Shown: positions 34,790 through 45,045, counted from the stretch's first letter. The stretch is 52,435 nt of DNA from JAYSRU01 sp043720875 (GCA_043720875.1 JAYSRU010000010.1:1-52435); one strand, 5' to 3'. Notes: generated by a model not told the origin, from the letters alone. A program made the numbers and translations.

Positions 34790-37700
34790 ATGCGGTTGTA
34801 CAAATCATTTACTCTAATACTCTTTCTCTGGCTACCAACACTAAGTTTTGGTCAGACCACCAACGTGTGCACCAAACAAATCAGAGCCAAATTAGATAGC
34901 GTCACAACGATCGTATTAGACACACTCATTATTTACCCCTATTCCTTTGCAATCAAAGGAAACAACGGCATTTTAGATACTTCGCTTTACAAGTTCAATT
35001 ATGCGACAAATACACTAACATTAGTTCCAGGTGACACCAATCAAATTAACGTGACGTACCGCGTTTTTCCATCCTCACTCAACCGCGTATACCAAGATAA
35101 ACGGTTGATTGCCGTTACGCTCGCTCCGAAAAACAAAGAAAATCCATTTATGATTTCGGGTTCGGATGCCCAAGAAGATCCGTTTTCAACCGGTGGCATT
35201 CAAAAATCTGGATCCATTTCTCGTGGTGTAAATTTCGGAAACAACCAAGATCTATCCATCAATTCGAACCTCAACTTGCAGTTGACAGGGAATATTACGC
35301 AAAACCTAAAAATATCAGCAAGTTTATCGGATGATAATCTCCCCTTACAAGCACAAGGAAACACGAACCAACTGCAAGAATTCGACAAAGTATTTGTTCA
35401 GATCTATACAGACAAACTCAAAATAACTGGCGGAGATTACTGGCTATACAAACCCAAAGGATACTTTGTAAAATACAACAAACGCGCACAAGGAATTTCG
35501 ATAGAATACCAAGATAGTTTAGCTAAAAACATACGCTATACTAGCCAAGGATCGTTAGCGCTTTCCAAGGGTAAATTTAACCGAGCGATTATTCAAGGCG
35601 TTGAAGGCAATCAAGGACCGTATCGTTTACGTGGAGCTGAAAATGAACCCTTCATCATTGTGCTTTCCGGAACAGAGAAAATATACATCGACGGACGAGA
35701 ATTGAAAAGAGGGCAAGAATTCGATTATATCATTGACTACAACACTTCCGAAATCACATTTACAACACGCAATCAAATTACAAAAGACATTAGAATAGTA
35801 GCAGAATATCAATACTCTGATCAAAACTATGCGCGTATACTGCAACAAGCTTCGGCAACCATTGATACAAAAAATTCTAGTTTTTGGTTCAACGCTTACA
35901 ACGAATTGGACGCCAAAAATCAACCCATACAACAAAGCTTAAGTCTTTCCCAAAAGAAAACTATTGCGGCGCTTGGCGACAGCATACAATTTGCTCAAAT
36001 TTCAAGTTTTGATAGCATCGGGTACCAAGAAAACCAAATTGTGTACAAGCTACAAACCATTGCTGGCGTCGATTCGGTACTCGTTTATTCTGTAAATAAA
36101 GATTCTGCACTATATCGTGCAAACTTTACGTACGTTGGTGCGAATAAAGGACATTATCGATTTAAACAATTCATTGCCTTGGGTAAAGTTTACGAATACG
36201 TAATTCCAATTGGCGGAGTGCCTCAAGGTGATTACCAGCCCAGTCTTTCGATCATAACGCCTAAACAACGTAAAATGTTTAGTATAGGAAATGAAGTTAG
36301 GTTCAAGAAATTAAAAATAAGATCCGAATTAGCTTTGAGCGAATACGACATAAATACCTTTTCGGCCATTGACAAGAAGAACGATCAAAATGGAGCAGCA
36401 AGTGTTTGGATTGAGCGCGAAAGCAAGTTTAAAAAAGATTCTTCTTATCGTTTCATTACCCGATATAACCTTGAAATTGTGGGTAAAACATTTAACCCAA
36501 TAGAAACATTTCGATCTGTAGAATTTGATCGGGATTGGAATACCCGTAATCAGCGCTATTACGGCAATCAGATTTCCAACAGTGCAGTGATAGGGATAAA
36601 ACATTTGCAAAAAGGCTCCATCACTTTAACGGGAGATAATTATCAAATTGGTACTGATTTTTCGGGCTACCGCTTACTCAACGAAGGAAGATGGGCAAGC
36701 AAAGGATTTAGAGCCAATTGGAACGGATCTTACTTAACTGTAAAAGGCACCGAAACCAGTGAATTCCTCCGCCATAAATTAGATGTATCACAAAAAATAG
36801 GGAAAATTCGAATCGGTTTTATTGATGATCAAGAACAAAACATAAGAAATACCGCCACACAACCGATTACCTTAAGCAGTTATCAATTCTATGATTGGCA
36901 AGCTTTTGTTGCTTCCGACGATACCGCCAAGTTTTCTTACCGCCTATATTACAGAGAACGCTATGACAAAAAACCTGATACAAATCGATTACAAAATGCA
37001 GCTAAAGCTCAAACCGCAGGTGCACTTCTTAAAATTAATTTAAATGTAAACAATCGACTTACCGTTCAAGGAAATCTTCGTTCGCTTGCCATTGTGAACC
37101 AAAGTTTGATTTCACAAACGCCAGAAAACACCTTAGGCACACGTTTGGATTATGACGGAAACTTGCTCAAAGGAGCGATGCGTGTCAACAGTTTTTATGA
37201 AATCGGTTCAGGGCTCGAATTAAAACGAGAATTCATCTACATCAAAGTGAATGATGGGCAAGGAACTTATTTTTGGAACGATTACAACGCCGATGGAATA
37301 AAAGATTTAAATGAATTTGAAATTGCTCAATATACCGATCAAGCTAGCTACATTCGGGTATTTACGCCAAGTTCCACCTATGTTAAAGTATTTACGAATG
37401 AATTAAATCAAAGTATATTTTGGCAACCCGAAAAAATATGGGCAAAAAAGACAGGCCTACTCAATATCCTAAAATACGCCAGCAATCAAGTGCGCATTCG
37501 CCTTTTAACCAAAGCATCCGATCGTTTGGATGGTAATTTTTATAACCCATTTTACACTAAAATAAGCGATACGGTCTTGGTTTCAAAAGCACAATCTTTC
37601 AAAAACACGTTATTTCTTAACCGCACGGGCGCCACTTTTGGAATGGATTTTAGCATTGAAGAGAATAATACAAAAACATTGTTAGCGTCCGGTTTTGATC

Positions 37701-38233
37701 AACGCAACTTATCCCAAAAGAGCACTTCGGCACGCTGGAATTTCAAACGCTATTTTTCACTCAACACGCAATATGACTTTGGGAAAAAACGATCTTTTGC
37801 CGACTACACACAGGGAAGAAATTACAATTATGCGTTTCAAACGTCTAAAAGTAGCTTTGCCTACACGCCAAGTTCAAGCATGCGTTTCACCTTGAATTAT
37901 CGCTATACCCAAAAAGAAAATGACCTATTTTTTGGAGGAGAAAAAGCATTCATCAACGATGTGGGTATTAGTTCAAAATGGAATCAAGCGAGCAAGGGAA
38001 GTTTACAAGCAAACGTTAATTTAGTAGTGATTACTTTCGATTCACAAACCAACAACGCGCTTTCATTCGAATTCTTAGAAGCATTAAAAGTTGGACAAAA
38101 TTATGTCTGGAACCTATCCTATCAAAGGAATTTGAGCAAAACACTGCAACTCACGATTCAATATAACGGTAGAAAATCCGAAGGGGTTCGTGCTATACAT
38201 GCCGGAGGTATGGAGTTGCGCGCCTTCTTTTAA
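34790..38233 (+). CDS. Large outer-membrane beta-barrel-like protein
   Basis: The 1147-residue product starts at ATG 34790 with a signal peptide (M-R-L-Y-K-S, hydrophobic run, S-F-G-Q). An in-frame ATG at 34751 adds 13 charged residues. Residues ~25-130 form a beta-rich domain, then G-S-I-S-R-G-V-N-F-G and a long series of amphipathic strands, ending in a terminal strand (M-E-L-R-A-F-F) typical of outer-membrane proteins. The region around G-N-Q-G-P-Y-R-L-R-G-A-E-N-E and the following I-Y-I-D-G-x-x-L-x-x-G-x-D-Y motif recalls parts of the type IX translocon protein SprA, but this protein is about half its size. Function is unknown. Confidence 0.85.
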   Translation: MRLYKSFTLILFLWLPTLSFGQTTNVCTKQIRAKLDSVTTIVLDTLIIYPYSFAIKGNNGILDTSLYKFNYATNTLTLVPGDTNQINVTYRVFPSSLNRVYQDKRLIAVTLAPKNKENPFMISGSDAQEDPFSTGGIQKSGSISRGVNFGNNQDLSINSNLNLQLTGNITQNLKISASLSDDNLPLQAQGNTNQLQEFDKVFVQIYTDKLKITGGDYWLYKPKGYFVKYNKRAQGISIEYQDSLAKNIRYTSQGSLALSKGKFNRAIIQGVEGNQGPYRLRGAENEPFIIVLSGTEKIYIDGRELKRGQEFDYIIDYNTSEITFTTRNQITKDIRIVAEYQYSDQNYARILQQASATIDTKNSSFWFNAYNELDAKNQPIQQSLSLSQKKTIAALGDSIQFAQISSFDSIGYQENQIVYKLQTIAGVDSVLVYSVNKDSALYRANFTYVGANKGHYRFKQFIALGKVYEYVIPIGGVPQGDYQPSLSIITPKQRKMFSIGNEVRFKKLKIRSELALSEYDINTFSAIDKKNDQNGAASVWIERESKFKKDSSYRFITRYNLEIVGKTFNPIETFRSVEFDRDWNTRNQRYYGNQISNSAVIGIKHLQKGSITLTGDNYQIGTDFSGYRLLNEGRWASKGFRANWNGSYLTVKGTETSEFLRHKLDVSQKIGKIRIGFIDDQEQNIRNTATQPITLSSYQFYDWQAFVASDDTAKFSYRLYYRERYDKKPDTNRLQNAAKAQTAGALLKINLNVNNRLTVQGNLRSLAIVNQSLISQTPENTLGTRLDYDGNLLKGAMRVNSFYEIGSGLELKREFIYIKVNDGQGTYFWNDYNADGIKDLNEFEIAQYTDQASYIRVFTPSSTYVKVFTNELNQSIFWQPEKIWAKKTGLLNILKYASNQVRIRLLTKASDRLDGNFYNPFYTKISDTVLVSKAQSFKNTLFLNRTGATFGMDFSIEENNTKTLLASGFDQRNLSQKSTSARWNFKRYFSLNTQYDFGKKRSFADYTQGRNYNYAFQTSKSSFAYTPSSSMRFTLNYRYTQKENDLFFGGEKAFINDVGISSKWNQASKGSLQANVNLVVITFDSQTNNALSFEFLEALKVGQNYVWNLSYQRNLSKTLQLTIQYNGRKSEGVRAIHAGGMELRAFF

Positions 38234-38382
38234 ATTTGGATTTTGGTGCGCGTTAGCATCGTTGTGCTGCGAAGATTAAATTTTCTCTTCTTGCACGCCT
38301 CGCTACCACTTCCCAAAATGCAAAATTCGGAGGGAAATAATTTGCTACGCACTAATTAATACAGAAACATAAAATTTATAGT

Positions 38383-38390
38383 TATTTTTG
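38383..38390 (+). promoter_or_regulatory. -7 promoter box of gldA
   Basis: TATTTTTG matches TAnnTTTG exactly, 18 bases before ATG 38409. A TTG at 38388 in frame with gldA is part of the box and not a start. Confidence 0.6.
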
Positions 38391-38408
38391 AATCAAATTA
38401 GAGTAGAA

Positions 38409-39311
38409 ATGTCAATTGAAGTAACCAATCTTACCAAGTATTACGGCGAACAAGCAGCGGTAAATAATATCTCATTTACCATTAACAAAGGAGAAATTGT
38501 TGGTTTTCTTGGTCCGAATGGCGCTGGGAAATCTACCACCATGAAGATTATTACTGGTTTTATTGGCAGTACAAGTGGCGAGGTTAAGGTTTGCGGCATC
38601 ACTGTAGATGAAAACTCTATTGAATCGCGTCGAAAAATTGGATATTTACCGGAAAACAATCCCTTGTATACCGACATGTACGTAAAAGAATACTTGATGT
38701 TTGTTGCACAAATTTACAAAGTGAAAAATGCCAAAGCTCGGGTAGCTGAAATGATCAAAAAGGTTGGACTTGAAGTGGAACAAAACAAAAAAATAGGTCA
38801 GTTATCAAAAGGTTATCGCCAACGGGTTGGTTTGGCTCAAGCGATTATCCATGATCCTGAAGTACTTATTCTTGACGAACCAACTTCTGGCTTAGATCCT
38901 AATCAATTGGTTGAAATTCGAGCTTTAATTAAAGAAATTGGGAAAGAAAAAACAGTAATGTTATCGACGCACATCATGCAAGAGGTTGAAGCAATCTGTG
39001 ACCGTGTTATAATTATTCGCAAAGGAGAAATTGTTGCAGATGGTAAAGCATCTGAACTGCAAGTTGACGAAGCGCATCAAGTTGTATTTATTGAATTCGA
39101 CAAAGCCATCTCAAAAAATGAACTTCAAAAAATACCTGGAGTGGTAAAAGTTGAAAACGTGAAAGAAAATACTTTCTTGCTTGCGGGTAAAGGAAAAGAA
39201 GACCTTCGGGTTAAGGTTTCTAAATTTGCTCAAGAAAAGAACCTATTGGTGTTGACCATTCGAAAAGAAGAAAAGTCGTTAGAAGATGTATTTAAAGAAT
39301 TAACGAAATAA
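38409..39311 (+). CDS. gldA: Gliding motility ABC transporter ATPase GldA
   Basis: The 300-residue ABC ATPase has Walker A G-P-N-G-A-G-K41-S-T, signature L-S-K-G-Y-R-Q-R at ~134, Walker B L-I-L-D-E-P-T-S-G-L-D-P and H-loop S-T-H-I-M. Length, start (M-S-I-E-V-T-N-L-T-K-Y-Y-G) and C-terminal domain fit GldA, which with membrane subunits GldF and GldG forms the gliding-associated ABC transporter. gldF and gldG are not nearby. A general DrrA/CcmA-type exporter ATPase is the alternative. Confidence 0.88.
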   Translation: MSIEVTNLTKYYGEQAAVNNISFTINKGEIVGFLGPNGAGKSTTMKIITGFIGSTSGEVKVCGITVDENSIESRRKIGYLPENNPLYTDMYVKEYLMFVAQIYKVKNAKARVAEMIKKVGLEVEQNKKIGQLSKGYRQRVGLAQAIIHDPEVLILDEPTSGLDPNQLVEIRALIKEIGKEKTVMLSTHIMQEVEAICDRVIIIRKGEIVADGKASELQVDEAHQVVFIEFDKAISKNELQKIPGVVKVENVKENTFLLAGKGKEDLRVKVSKFAQEKNLLVLTIRKEEKSLEDVFKELTK

Positions 39312-39312
39312 A

Positions 39313-39347
39313 CAGCGTCAGAAAGTTTAAACGCTGCGCTATTTTTT
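39313..39347 (+). terminator. Possible terminator of gldA
   Basis: CAGCGT (39313-39318) pairs with ACGCTG (39331-39336), and six T's follow at 39342-39347. It overlaps the last codons of the convergent GT4 gene. Confidence 0.5.
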
Positions 39348-40463
39348 CAATTTTCCTGCAAAATTAACCAACTTAAGGGCAAAGTTTTCCCATGAATTTT
39401 CAATTTTTTCTTGTGCTATTAAGGGCTGCATTGCGTGTTTTAAATGTTGCTCAAAGTACTCCGAAATACTGTCAGCGATTAATTTTGCATCTGGTTTTGC
39501 TACAATCAAGCCTGTTTTTCCATGTGCTATGATTTCTTTTAATCCACCAACGTCTGTTGCAATTACAGGAATCTCAAAGTGTTGCGCAATGGCAGTTATG
39601 CCGCTCTGTGTTGCTGTTTTGTAGGGTAACACGCAAACATCTGATGCACAGAAAAATGCTGGAACTTCTTTATCGTTGATGTAATCATTGAACAAGTAAA
39701 TGTGTTCTTTTGCCCCCGAAATGTCAATTAACGCCTGATATTTAGCAAAATCACCGTATACTTCTCCTGCAATGACTAATTGATACGTATCGTCCAAGTC
39801 ATTCATCGCTTCAATCAACAAATCCAGTCCTTTGTAGTCGCGAATGAAACCAAAAAAGAGAATCGTTTTTTTACTTGGATCTAATTTCAAACTTGTTTGA
39901 GCCGCTACCTGCTCCACCTTTTCACCAAAATGGTCAAACACGGGGTGATTGATGCGTAAAAACTTTGCGTCTGGTTTGAGTGACACTAAATCCTTTTGAA
40001 CGGCATCGCTCATCACAATAAACCCATCATTGTTTTTGAGGAAAAATCGATTCGCAAAGCCATCAAAGAACCTTTTTTCATGCGGAATTACATTATCCAA
40101 AATACTAATGCGCACGGTTTTTTTGCCTAGCATACGCGCCACAAATCCCAAAGATGGACCAAAAAAAGTCATCCAATATTTTGTAATAAAAAGATCTGGT
40201 TGTTGCCTTTTAATATATTTTGCAGTGGTCCAATACGTGAACGGATTCACTGTGCTTAACTTTTGAACTGCCGGAAACTCGTCTCCTTCCTCTCCTTTAT
40301 CTACTAATTGCGATTTCCCCGGAAATAAAAACTTCGGATACTGTGTAGTAAAAGTTGTAGCATATACCTCATGATTTTTTGCCAATTCCTTTGCAAGCGT
40401 GGCATTAAATTGAGCAATTCCGCCACGAAAAGGATAAAACGTTGAAAGAAATGAAATCTTCAC
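39339..40463 (-). CDS. Glycosyltransferase family 4
   Basis: The 374-residue protein has the two-Rossmann GT-B layout. The start F-Y-P-F-R-G-G-I-A-Q-F-N marks the acceptor domain. The donor half has I-L-F-F-G-F-I-R-D-Y-K-G-L-D-L-L near residue 205 and S-G-I-T-A-I-A-Q-H-F-E-I-P-V-I-A-T-D-V-G-G-L at ~290-312, the E-containing nucleotide-sugar site of GT4. It probably builds surface polysaccharide or glycolipid at the inner membrane face. It begins 5 bases after the GT9 gene on the same strand. Confidence 0.92.
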   Translation of the reverse strand: MKISFLSTFYPFRGGIAQFNATLAKELAKNHEVYATTFTTQYPKFLFPGKSQLVDKGEEGDEFPAVQKLSTVNPFTYWTTAKYIKRQQPDLFITKYWMTFFGPSLGFVARMLGKKTVRISILDNVIPHEKRFFDGFANRFFLKNNDGFIVMSDAVQKDLVSLKPDAKFLRINHPVFDHFGEKVEQVAAQTSLKLDPSKKTILFFGFIRDYKGLDLLIEAMNDLDDTYQLVIAGEVYGDFAKYQALIDISGAKEHIYLFNDYINDKEVPAFFCASDVCVLPYKTATQSGITAIAQHFEIPVIATDVGGLKEIIAHGKTGLIVAKPDAKLIADSISEYFEQHLKHAMQPLIAQEKIENSWENFALKLVNFAGKLKK

Positions 40464-40468
40464 GCGTG

Positions 40469-41560
40469 TTAAGATTTAAGTTTAAGTACTGCTTCAAACA
40501 TATCGTTTGGAGTGATGGCATACATACAAGGCGTTTCATCCACACAAGTGTTCCCAAAATAACATTTACATGGGGTTGGTGGCGAAACTAAAACGCCTCT
40601 TCCATACAATTCGAACTCGTGATCATTGAATATCGTATTGCACAGCACTAGTTTTTTCTGCAAAGCCGTTGCAATGTGCATCATCATAGTTACTTGCGTT
40701 ACGATGATATCGCAGGCACTTGTTAAGGCAATAAATTCTTGTAATGGGAAATGACCAGGATAAACACTTTCTGAAGCATGTGCCATTTTAGTATTGCGCT
40801 CATGTTCTAATTCTCCGCCTAAAAACACCGGGAAGAAGCCAGCTTCACGTAATTTTTTTGCTAATGCCGTCCACGATGCATCTTGCCATAAACGTGTATT
40901 CCAACGCGGGCCACAACCCGTGTTTAAACCAACGATCGTTTTTCCTTCTGCACGTTCATGCAACATAGCCTTCCATTGGTGCGATTTTTCAGCATCCAAA
41001 TGAATAAGGTACTCTTCTTTTTTGAACTCCAATTCACAAATATCGAATATCTCTTCGAGGTAACTTTTGGTGTTCGGTTGTGAAATTTGGTCAAAAAACC
41101 CAGTCATTAATTTATGTATCGCCTTCGGACTTGCAGGAGCGATTTGATCGTTTTCCCAAGTATAACCATACTTAACATCTGCCGTAGTTTCTCTTAACAA
41201 GAGGCAAGCTTCAATTTCTTTATCTAGGTTAATTGCAATATCATATTTAGATTTCTGGGCAATAAAAATAGCGCTCGCATCCCATTTAAGAATTACATCA
41301 ATGTCGCTTTTAGGCAAAATATCAGGACTCATGGTTATCCATGTAATATGCGCATTAGGATACAATTCTTTGTATTTCGTTAAGAGCGGCGTGGTGCGAA
41401 TCACATCACCCAAAGCTCCCAACTTAATAATCAATATACGCTTAGAAATTGGTGTATAAAACGAACAATCATTGCACATTACTCCGTTCGTTTTACTTGG
41501 CTTACATGGAATTCCTGTTCGGAAATGCTTGCAATCAAATTTTACATCTTCAAATTTCAT
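40469..41560 (-). CDS. Glycosyltransferase family 9 (heptosyltransferase-like)
   Basis: The 363-residue protein has the GT9 core: I-L-I-I-K-L-G-A-L-G-D-V-I-R-T-T-P near residue 37, then V-G-L-N-T-G-C-G-P-R-W-N-T-R-L-W and a late D-I-I-V-T-Q-V-T-M-M-M-H-I-A block. Members transfer heptose or related sugars to lipopolysaccharide core. Unusual are cysteine clusters at both ends (C-K-H-F...P-C-K-P...C-N-D-C at the start, C-K-C...C...C-M-Y near the end), which could bind metal. ATG 41560 is preferred over 41581. First gene of a two-gene unit with the GT4. Confidence 0.9.
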   Translation of the reverse strand: MKFEDVKFDCKHFRTGIPCKPSKTNGVMCNDCSFYTPISKRILIIKLGALGDVIRTTPLLTKYKELYPNAHITWITMSPDILPKSDIDVILKWDASAIFIAQKSKYDIAINLDKEIEACLLLRETTADVKYGYTWENDQIAPASPKAIHKLMTGFFDQISQPNTKSYLEEIFDICELEFKKEEYLIHLDAEKSHQWKAMLHERAEGKTIVGLNTGCGPRWNTRLWQDASWTALAKKLREAGFFPVFLGGELEHERNTKMAHASESVYPGHFPLQEFIALTSACDIIVTQVTMMMHIATALQKKLVLCNTIFNDHEFELYGRGVLVSPPTPCKCYFGNTCVDETPCMYAITPNDMFEAVLKLKS

Positions 41561-41650
41561 TTTTATCAGTTTAATGCTCAAAGATGCTCATTATTTTCAT
41601 GATTTTAGGACTGATTGCACCACATTTTAATGTTTTATGAAAAGTGAATG

Positions 41651-41658
41651 TATCTTTG
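41651..41658 (+). promoter_or_regulatory. -7 promoter box of the GT39-like gene
   Basis: TATCTTTG matches TAnnTTTG exactly, 27 bases before ATG 41686. No clear -33 box is seen. Confidence 0.55.
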
Positions 41659-41685
41659 TGAAGATCAAATAACACTTGAATCACA

Positions 41686-43653
41686 ATGCAGCAGGAAATC
41701 AATTACCCTTTTCTTACCACTAATAGATTACTTATACTGCTCGTAATAGTAGGAGCAGCGTTGCGCTTGTACGATTTACAACACATCCCTTACACCTATG
41801 ATGAGCTAAGTTCCATGCACCGAACGGGCTATGCCAGTTTCTCAGAATTGGTTGAAAAAGGTATCCGAATTGATGCACATCCAGCCTTCATCCAAACCTA
41901 TTGGCACTATTGGACACAATGGTTCGGATACGATGCTTGGATTGTAAAACTGCCGTTTATTTTAATGGGAATTGGTGGAATTCCACTGCTTTTTGGCATT
42001 GGGAAATTGTGGTACAACGAAACCGTTGGATTAATCGCTGCTGCCTTTTTTGCAACCGCTCAATTTGCTATTCATTATTCTCAAATAGCTCGCCCGTATG
42101 GAAGCGGAGTATTTTTCGCATTGTTCATGGTCTATTTTTGGAGTAAACTAGTTCTTACGCCAGAAAAAAACTTTTGGAGAAACACCATCTTCTTTGTGCT
42201 TGGTGCAAGTTTGTGCAGTTACAATCATCACTTTAGCTTATTTTTTGCAGGAATTGTAGGAGTTTCAGGAATCTTCTTCTTACCGAAAAAATATTGGTTA
42301 CGATACGCCTTAAGCGGTCTACTCATTTTCTTGCTCTACATCCCACACTTATCCATTTTCTTCTACCAATTGAATGTGGGCGGTATTGAAGCTTGGCTTG
42401 GAAAACCAACGAGCGAATTTCTACCGAAGTTCATACAATACACCTTCAACTATTCTTATTTAACGATGGGGATAGCACTTGCATTAATACTGTTTGGGCT
42501 CTTGAAATTTAAAGCTGGAAATTTCAAATTAGCGCGCTTCATGCTGTTCTGTGCATTTTACTTTATTCCATTCCTGACGGGATACTATTATTCCATTCAC
42601 GTCAACAGTGTCTTACAATTTTCGGTACTCATCTTTAGTTTTCCATTTTTTTACTTCATCGTGTTCGGACATGTTCCGGCATTAAAACCAATACAAAATG
42701 GGATTGTAATCAGCAGTATTCTGCTGATTAATATTTTTAGTTTGGTCGTGGAGCGACAAAATTATACCGTTACCTATTCGCGCAGTTTAGAACACATGCT
42801 CACAGACATGGATCATAAAGCAAAGCACAAGCACATGGGGTTTATTCTTGATTTCGAAGGAATTTCGGTAGACTATTTCAAAAAGAAAAACAAAATTACC
42901 ACGAAATTCGGAAGCTTAAAAGCTGCTGTAACCCAAAAGCAATTCCAGGCGTATGTGCAAGGTGTGACCGACAATTATTTTTTATTGGGCACCATTTCCA
43001 ATAGTAATGCCAACCACATTCCCATCATTCTAGAAGAGTTTCCTTATATCGTTTGGCAAAAAAACTACGTCAACCATACTGCATATTTATTGAGTAAAAC
43101 GGGAACTAGCGAGCAAAAAAGAAAGTGCATTGTACACCAATCTTTCGACCTTTTGGCTAAGGAAAAGCACCATTGGCTTAACGTTTTGGACAGTCACAAA
43201 CAAGACGCATTACAAGCTGAAAGCACTAATTTATGTTATAAAATTGCAGCTGGGGAAGAGTGGGGTCCATCACTCAACATTCCTATTGAAAAGTACATCG
43301 TAACTGGTTACGAGTTTATTGATGTATCCGTTAAAATTTACAGTAAATCGGATTCATCCATAGTTATGCTCACGGCATCCCTTGTGCTAGGAGATTCGAG
43401 TACATTTTGGGGAGCATCAGAATTCAATCAATTTACTTCCAAAGGAGATGGACCGTTCTTTACTAAAACCTTACATTATTCCCTTAAATTAAGCGATATT
43501 GTGAAAAGCAAAAAGAACCTTGCCTTACAAATTGGACTTTGGAATCGTGACAAGCGAGAAATATATATCGACAATTTCGATGTTCATTTAAGAGAAGGTA
43601 ATCCGATACTTTACGGATTTTACAACCCAATACCCTTTGGAACTAAACTGTAA
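41686..43653 (+). CDS. GT39-like membrane glycosyltransferase
   Basis: The 655-residue protein has an N-terminal GT-C type membrane half with about ten helices and the early polar loop Y-T-Y-D-E-L-S-S, whose acidic D-E pair is the usual catalytic site for polyprenyl-phosphate sugar transfer (PMT/ArnT/GT39). Residues ~370-655 form a soluble, beta-rich C-terminal domain, presumably periplasmic. It likely glycosylates lipid or protein outside the inner membrane using a lipid-linked sugar. It is divergent from the GT9/GT4 pair, consistent with a small surface-glycan locus. Confidence 0.87.
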   Translation: MQQEINYPFLTTNRLLILLVIVGAALRLYDLQHIPYTYDELSSMHRTGYASFSELVEKGIRIDAHPAFIQTYWHYWTQWFGYDAWIVKLPFILMGIGGIPLLFGIGKLWYNETVGLIAAAFFATAQFAIHYSQIARPYGSGVFFALFMVYFWSKLVLTPEKNFWRNTIFFVLGASLCSYNHHFSLFFAGIVGVSGIFFLPKKYWLRYALSGLLIFLLYIPHLSIFFYQLNVGGIEAWLGKPTSEFLPKFIQYTFNYSYLTMGIALALILFGLLKFKAGNFKLARFMLFCAFYFIPFLTGYYYSIHVNSVLQFSVLIFSFPFFYFIVFGHVPALKPIQNGIVISSILLINIFSLVVERQNYTVTYSRSLEHMLTDMDHKAKHKHMGFILDFEGISVDYFKKKNKITTKFGSLKAAVTQKQFQAYVQGVTDNYFLLGTISNSNANHIPIILEEFPYIVWQKNYVNHTAYLLSKTGTSEQKRKCIVHQSFDLLAKEKHHWLNVLDSHKQDALQAESTNLCYKIAAGEEWGPSLNIPIEKYIVTGYEFIDVSVKIYSKSDSSIVMLTASLVLGDSSTFWGASEFNQFTSKGDGPFFTKTLHYSLKLSDIVKSKKNLALQIGLWNRDKREIYIDNFDVHLREGNPILYGFYNPIPFGTKL

Positions 43654-43675
43654 AAACCAATTCAGACGTTAGATT

Positions 43676-44944
43676 CTATCCGCGCGACAGTGTGAAAATT
43701 GTAATTTCTGGCAAGATCCCTACTCTACCCGGATAACCTAAAAACCCAAAACCTCGATTCACATAGATTTGTTGCGCTCCTTCTTTGTATAATCCCGCCC
43801 ATTCTGGATAGCGATATTTTATTGGACTCCATTGAAAATCCCCAATCTCGATCCCAAACTGTAAACCATGCGTGTGGCCAGCAAATACAGCATCAATGTC
43901 TGTTTTGCCAACAACCTCAGCTCTCCAATGACTTGGATCATGACTCAGCAATAATTTTGTATCAAATTCATCCGCGTTCAGCATTGTTTTTTCTAGACTG
44001 CCATATTTGGCAAAACTACCAGAGCCCCAATTTTGCATTCCCAAAATACCAATGCTTTCATTGTCAACCGTTAATTTTCGATGTTCATCCAACAACAAAT
44101 TCCAACCCATGTCTTTATGCGCTTGAGTCAGATCAGAAAAGTTATCCGCTTTTTCTTTTTCGGTTTTCCACGGATGATAATCGCCGTAGTCATGGTTTCC
44201 TAAAATTGAAAACACACCCAAAGGTGCTTTAACTTTGCTAAAAATATCAAAATAATCCACCAACTCCTTTGCTTCATTGTTTACCAAATCTCCAGTGAAA
44301 AAGACCACATCTGGTTTTTCCTCGAGTAGCATATTTACGCCACCTTTTACAGCCCGTTGATTATAAAAACTACCTGAATGTATGTCTGATAACTGTGCAA
44401 CCTTCATGCCTTCAAAAGCCTTCGGTAAATTCGGTAATTTCAATCCAATTTTATGTACGCGGTAATCGTGAGCGCCCGTTAACACACCAAACGATAAAAC
44501 GCCAAGGTTTAATCCGCCAACTGCGAGGGCCGTTTTCGCCAAGAATTCGGACCTAGGAATTCCACTATTCGAAGCCACTTCACCAACCTCAGCAGCTACA
44601 TTCTTGGATCCAAAAGACATAAAAAACGAAACGACCCAGCGAAACAAGCGGATCACATCATCAATAATTAAGAAAAACACCGCTAGTATTTTAGATATAT
44701 ATATCATAAAAATGCCAGCAAAAATAAACGTTCTAAGCTTATACCCCATAAACGACGGTTGAATGACGAATGTTAAGAATAACGTGGCAATAGTTACTGC
44801 AAAGATGCCCCAATACACATACTTCACTCCTTTGGAGGTAGAACCATTAGCGCCTCCAAATGCAATTTTCATGGCTTGCCAAACGTAATAATCCAAAGCA
44901 AAAATTACCAAAGCAATTATCAAAAAACGAAGTATAGAAGACAT
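43676..44944 (-). CDS. Membrane-anchored metallophosphoesterase
   Basis: The 422-residue product has three N-terminal membrane helices (residues ~5-105), a linker with another hydrophobic segment (~134-155), then a calcineurin-like phosphoesterase domain: Q-L-S-D-I-H-S-G (~residue 187), F-F-T-G-D-L-V-N, I-L-G-N-H-D-Y-G-D, L-S-H-D-P and F-A-G-H-T-H-G-L. All metal ligands are present. Relatives of the YaeI/YkoQ type act on lipid pyrophosphates or UDP-sugar lipids, but the substrate is not clear. It converges on the GT39 gene. Confidence 0.93.
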   Translation of the reverse strand: MSSILRFLIIALVIFALDYYVWQAMKIAFGGANGSTSKGVKYVYWGIFAVTIATLFLTFVIQPSFMGYKLRTFIFAGIFMIYISKILAVFFLIIDDVIRLFRWVVSFFMSFGSKNVAAEVGEVASNSGIPRSEFLAKTALAVGGLNLGVLSFGVLTGAHDYRVHKIGLKLPNLPKAFEGMKVAQLSDIHSGSFYNQRAVKGGVNMLLEEKPDVVFFTGDLVNNEAKELVDYFDIFSKVKAPLGVFSILGNHDYGDYHPWKTEKEKADNFSDLTQAHKDMGWNLLLDEHRKLTVDNESIGILGMQNWGSGSFAKYGSLEKTMLNADEFDTKLLLSHDPSHWRAEVVGKTDIDAVFAGHTHGLQFGIEIGDFQWSPIKYRYPEWAGLYKEGAQQIYVNRGFGFLGYPGRVGILPEITIFTLSRG

Positions 44945-45045
44945 AGGAAATATAAAAGTGCAAGATTAATACAACATTCAATAAGCCAGTTCTTGTAAAC
45001 GTTAATTTTTGTTGTGGCTCATTTAATTTAACCCACAGTATTCAG

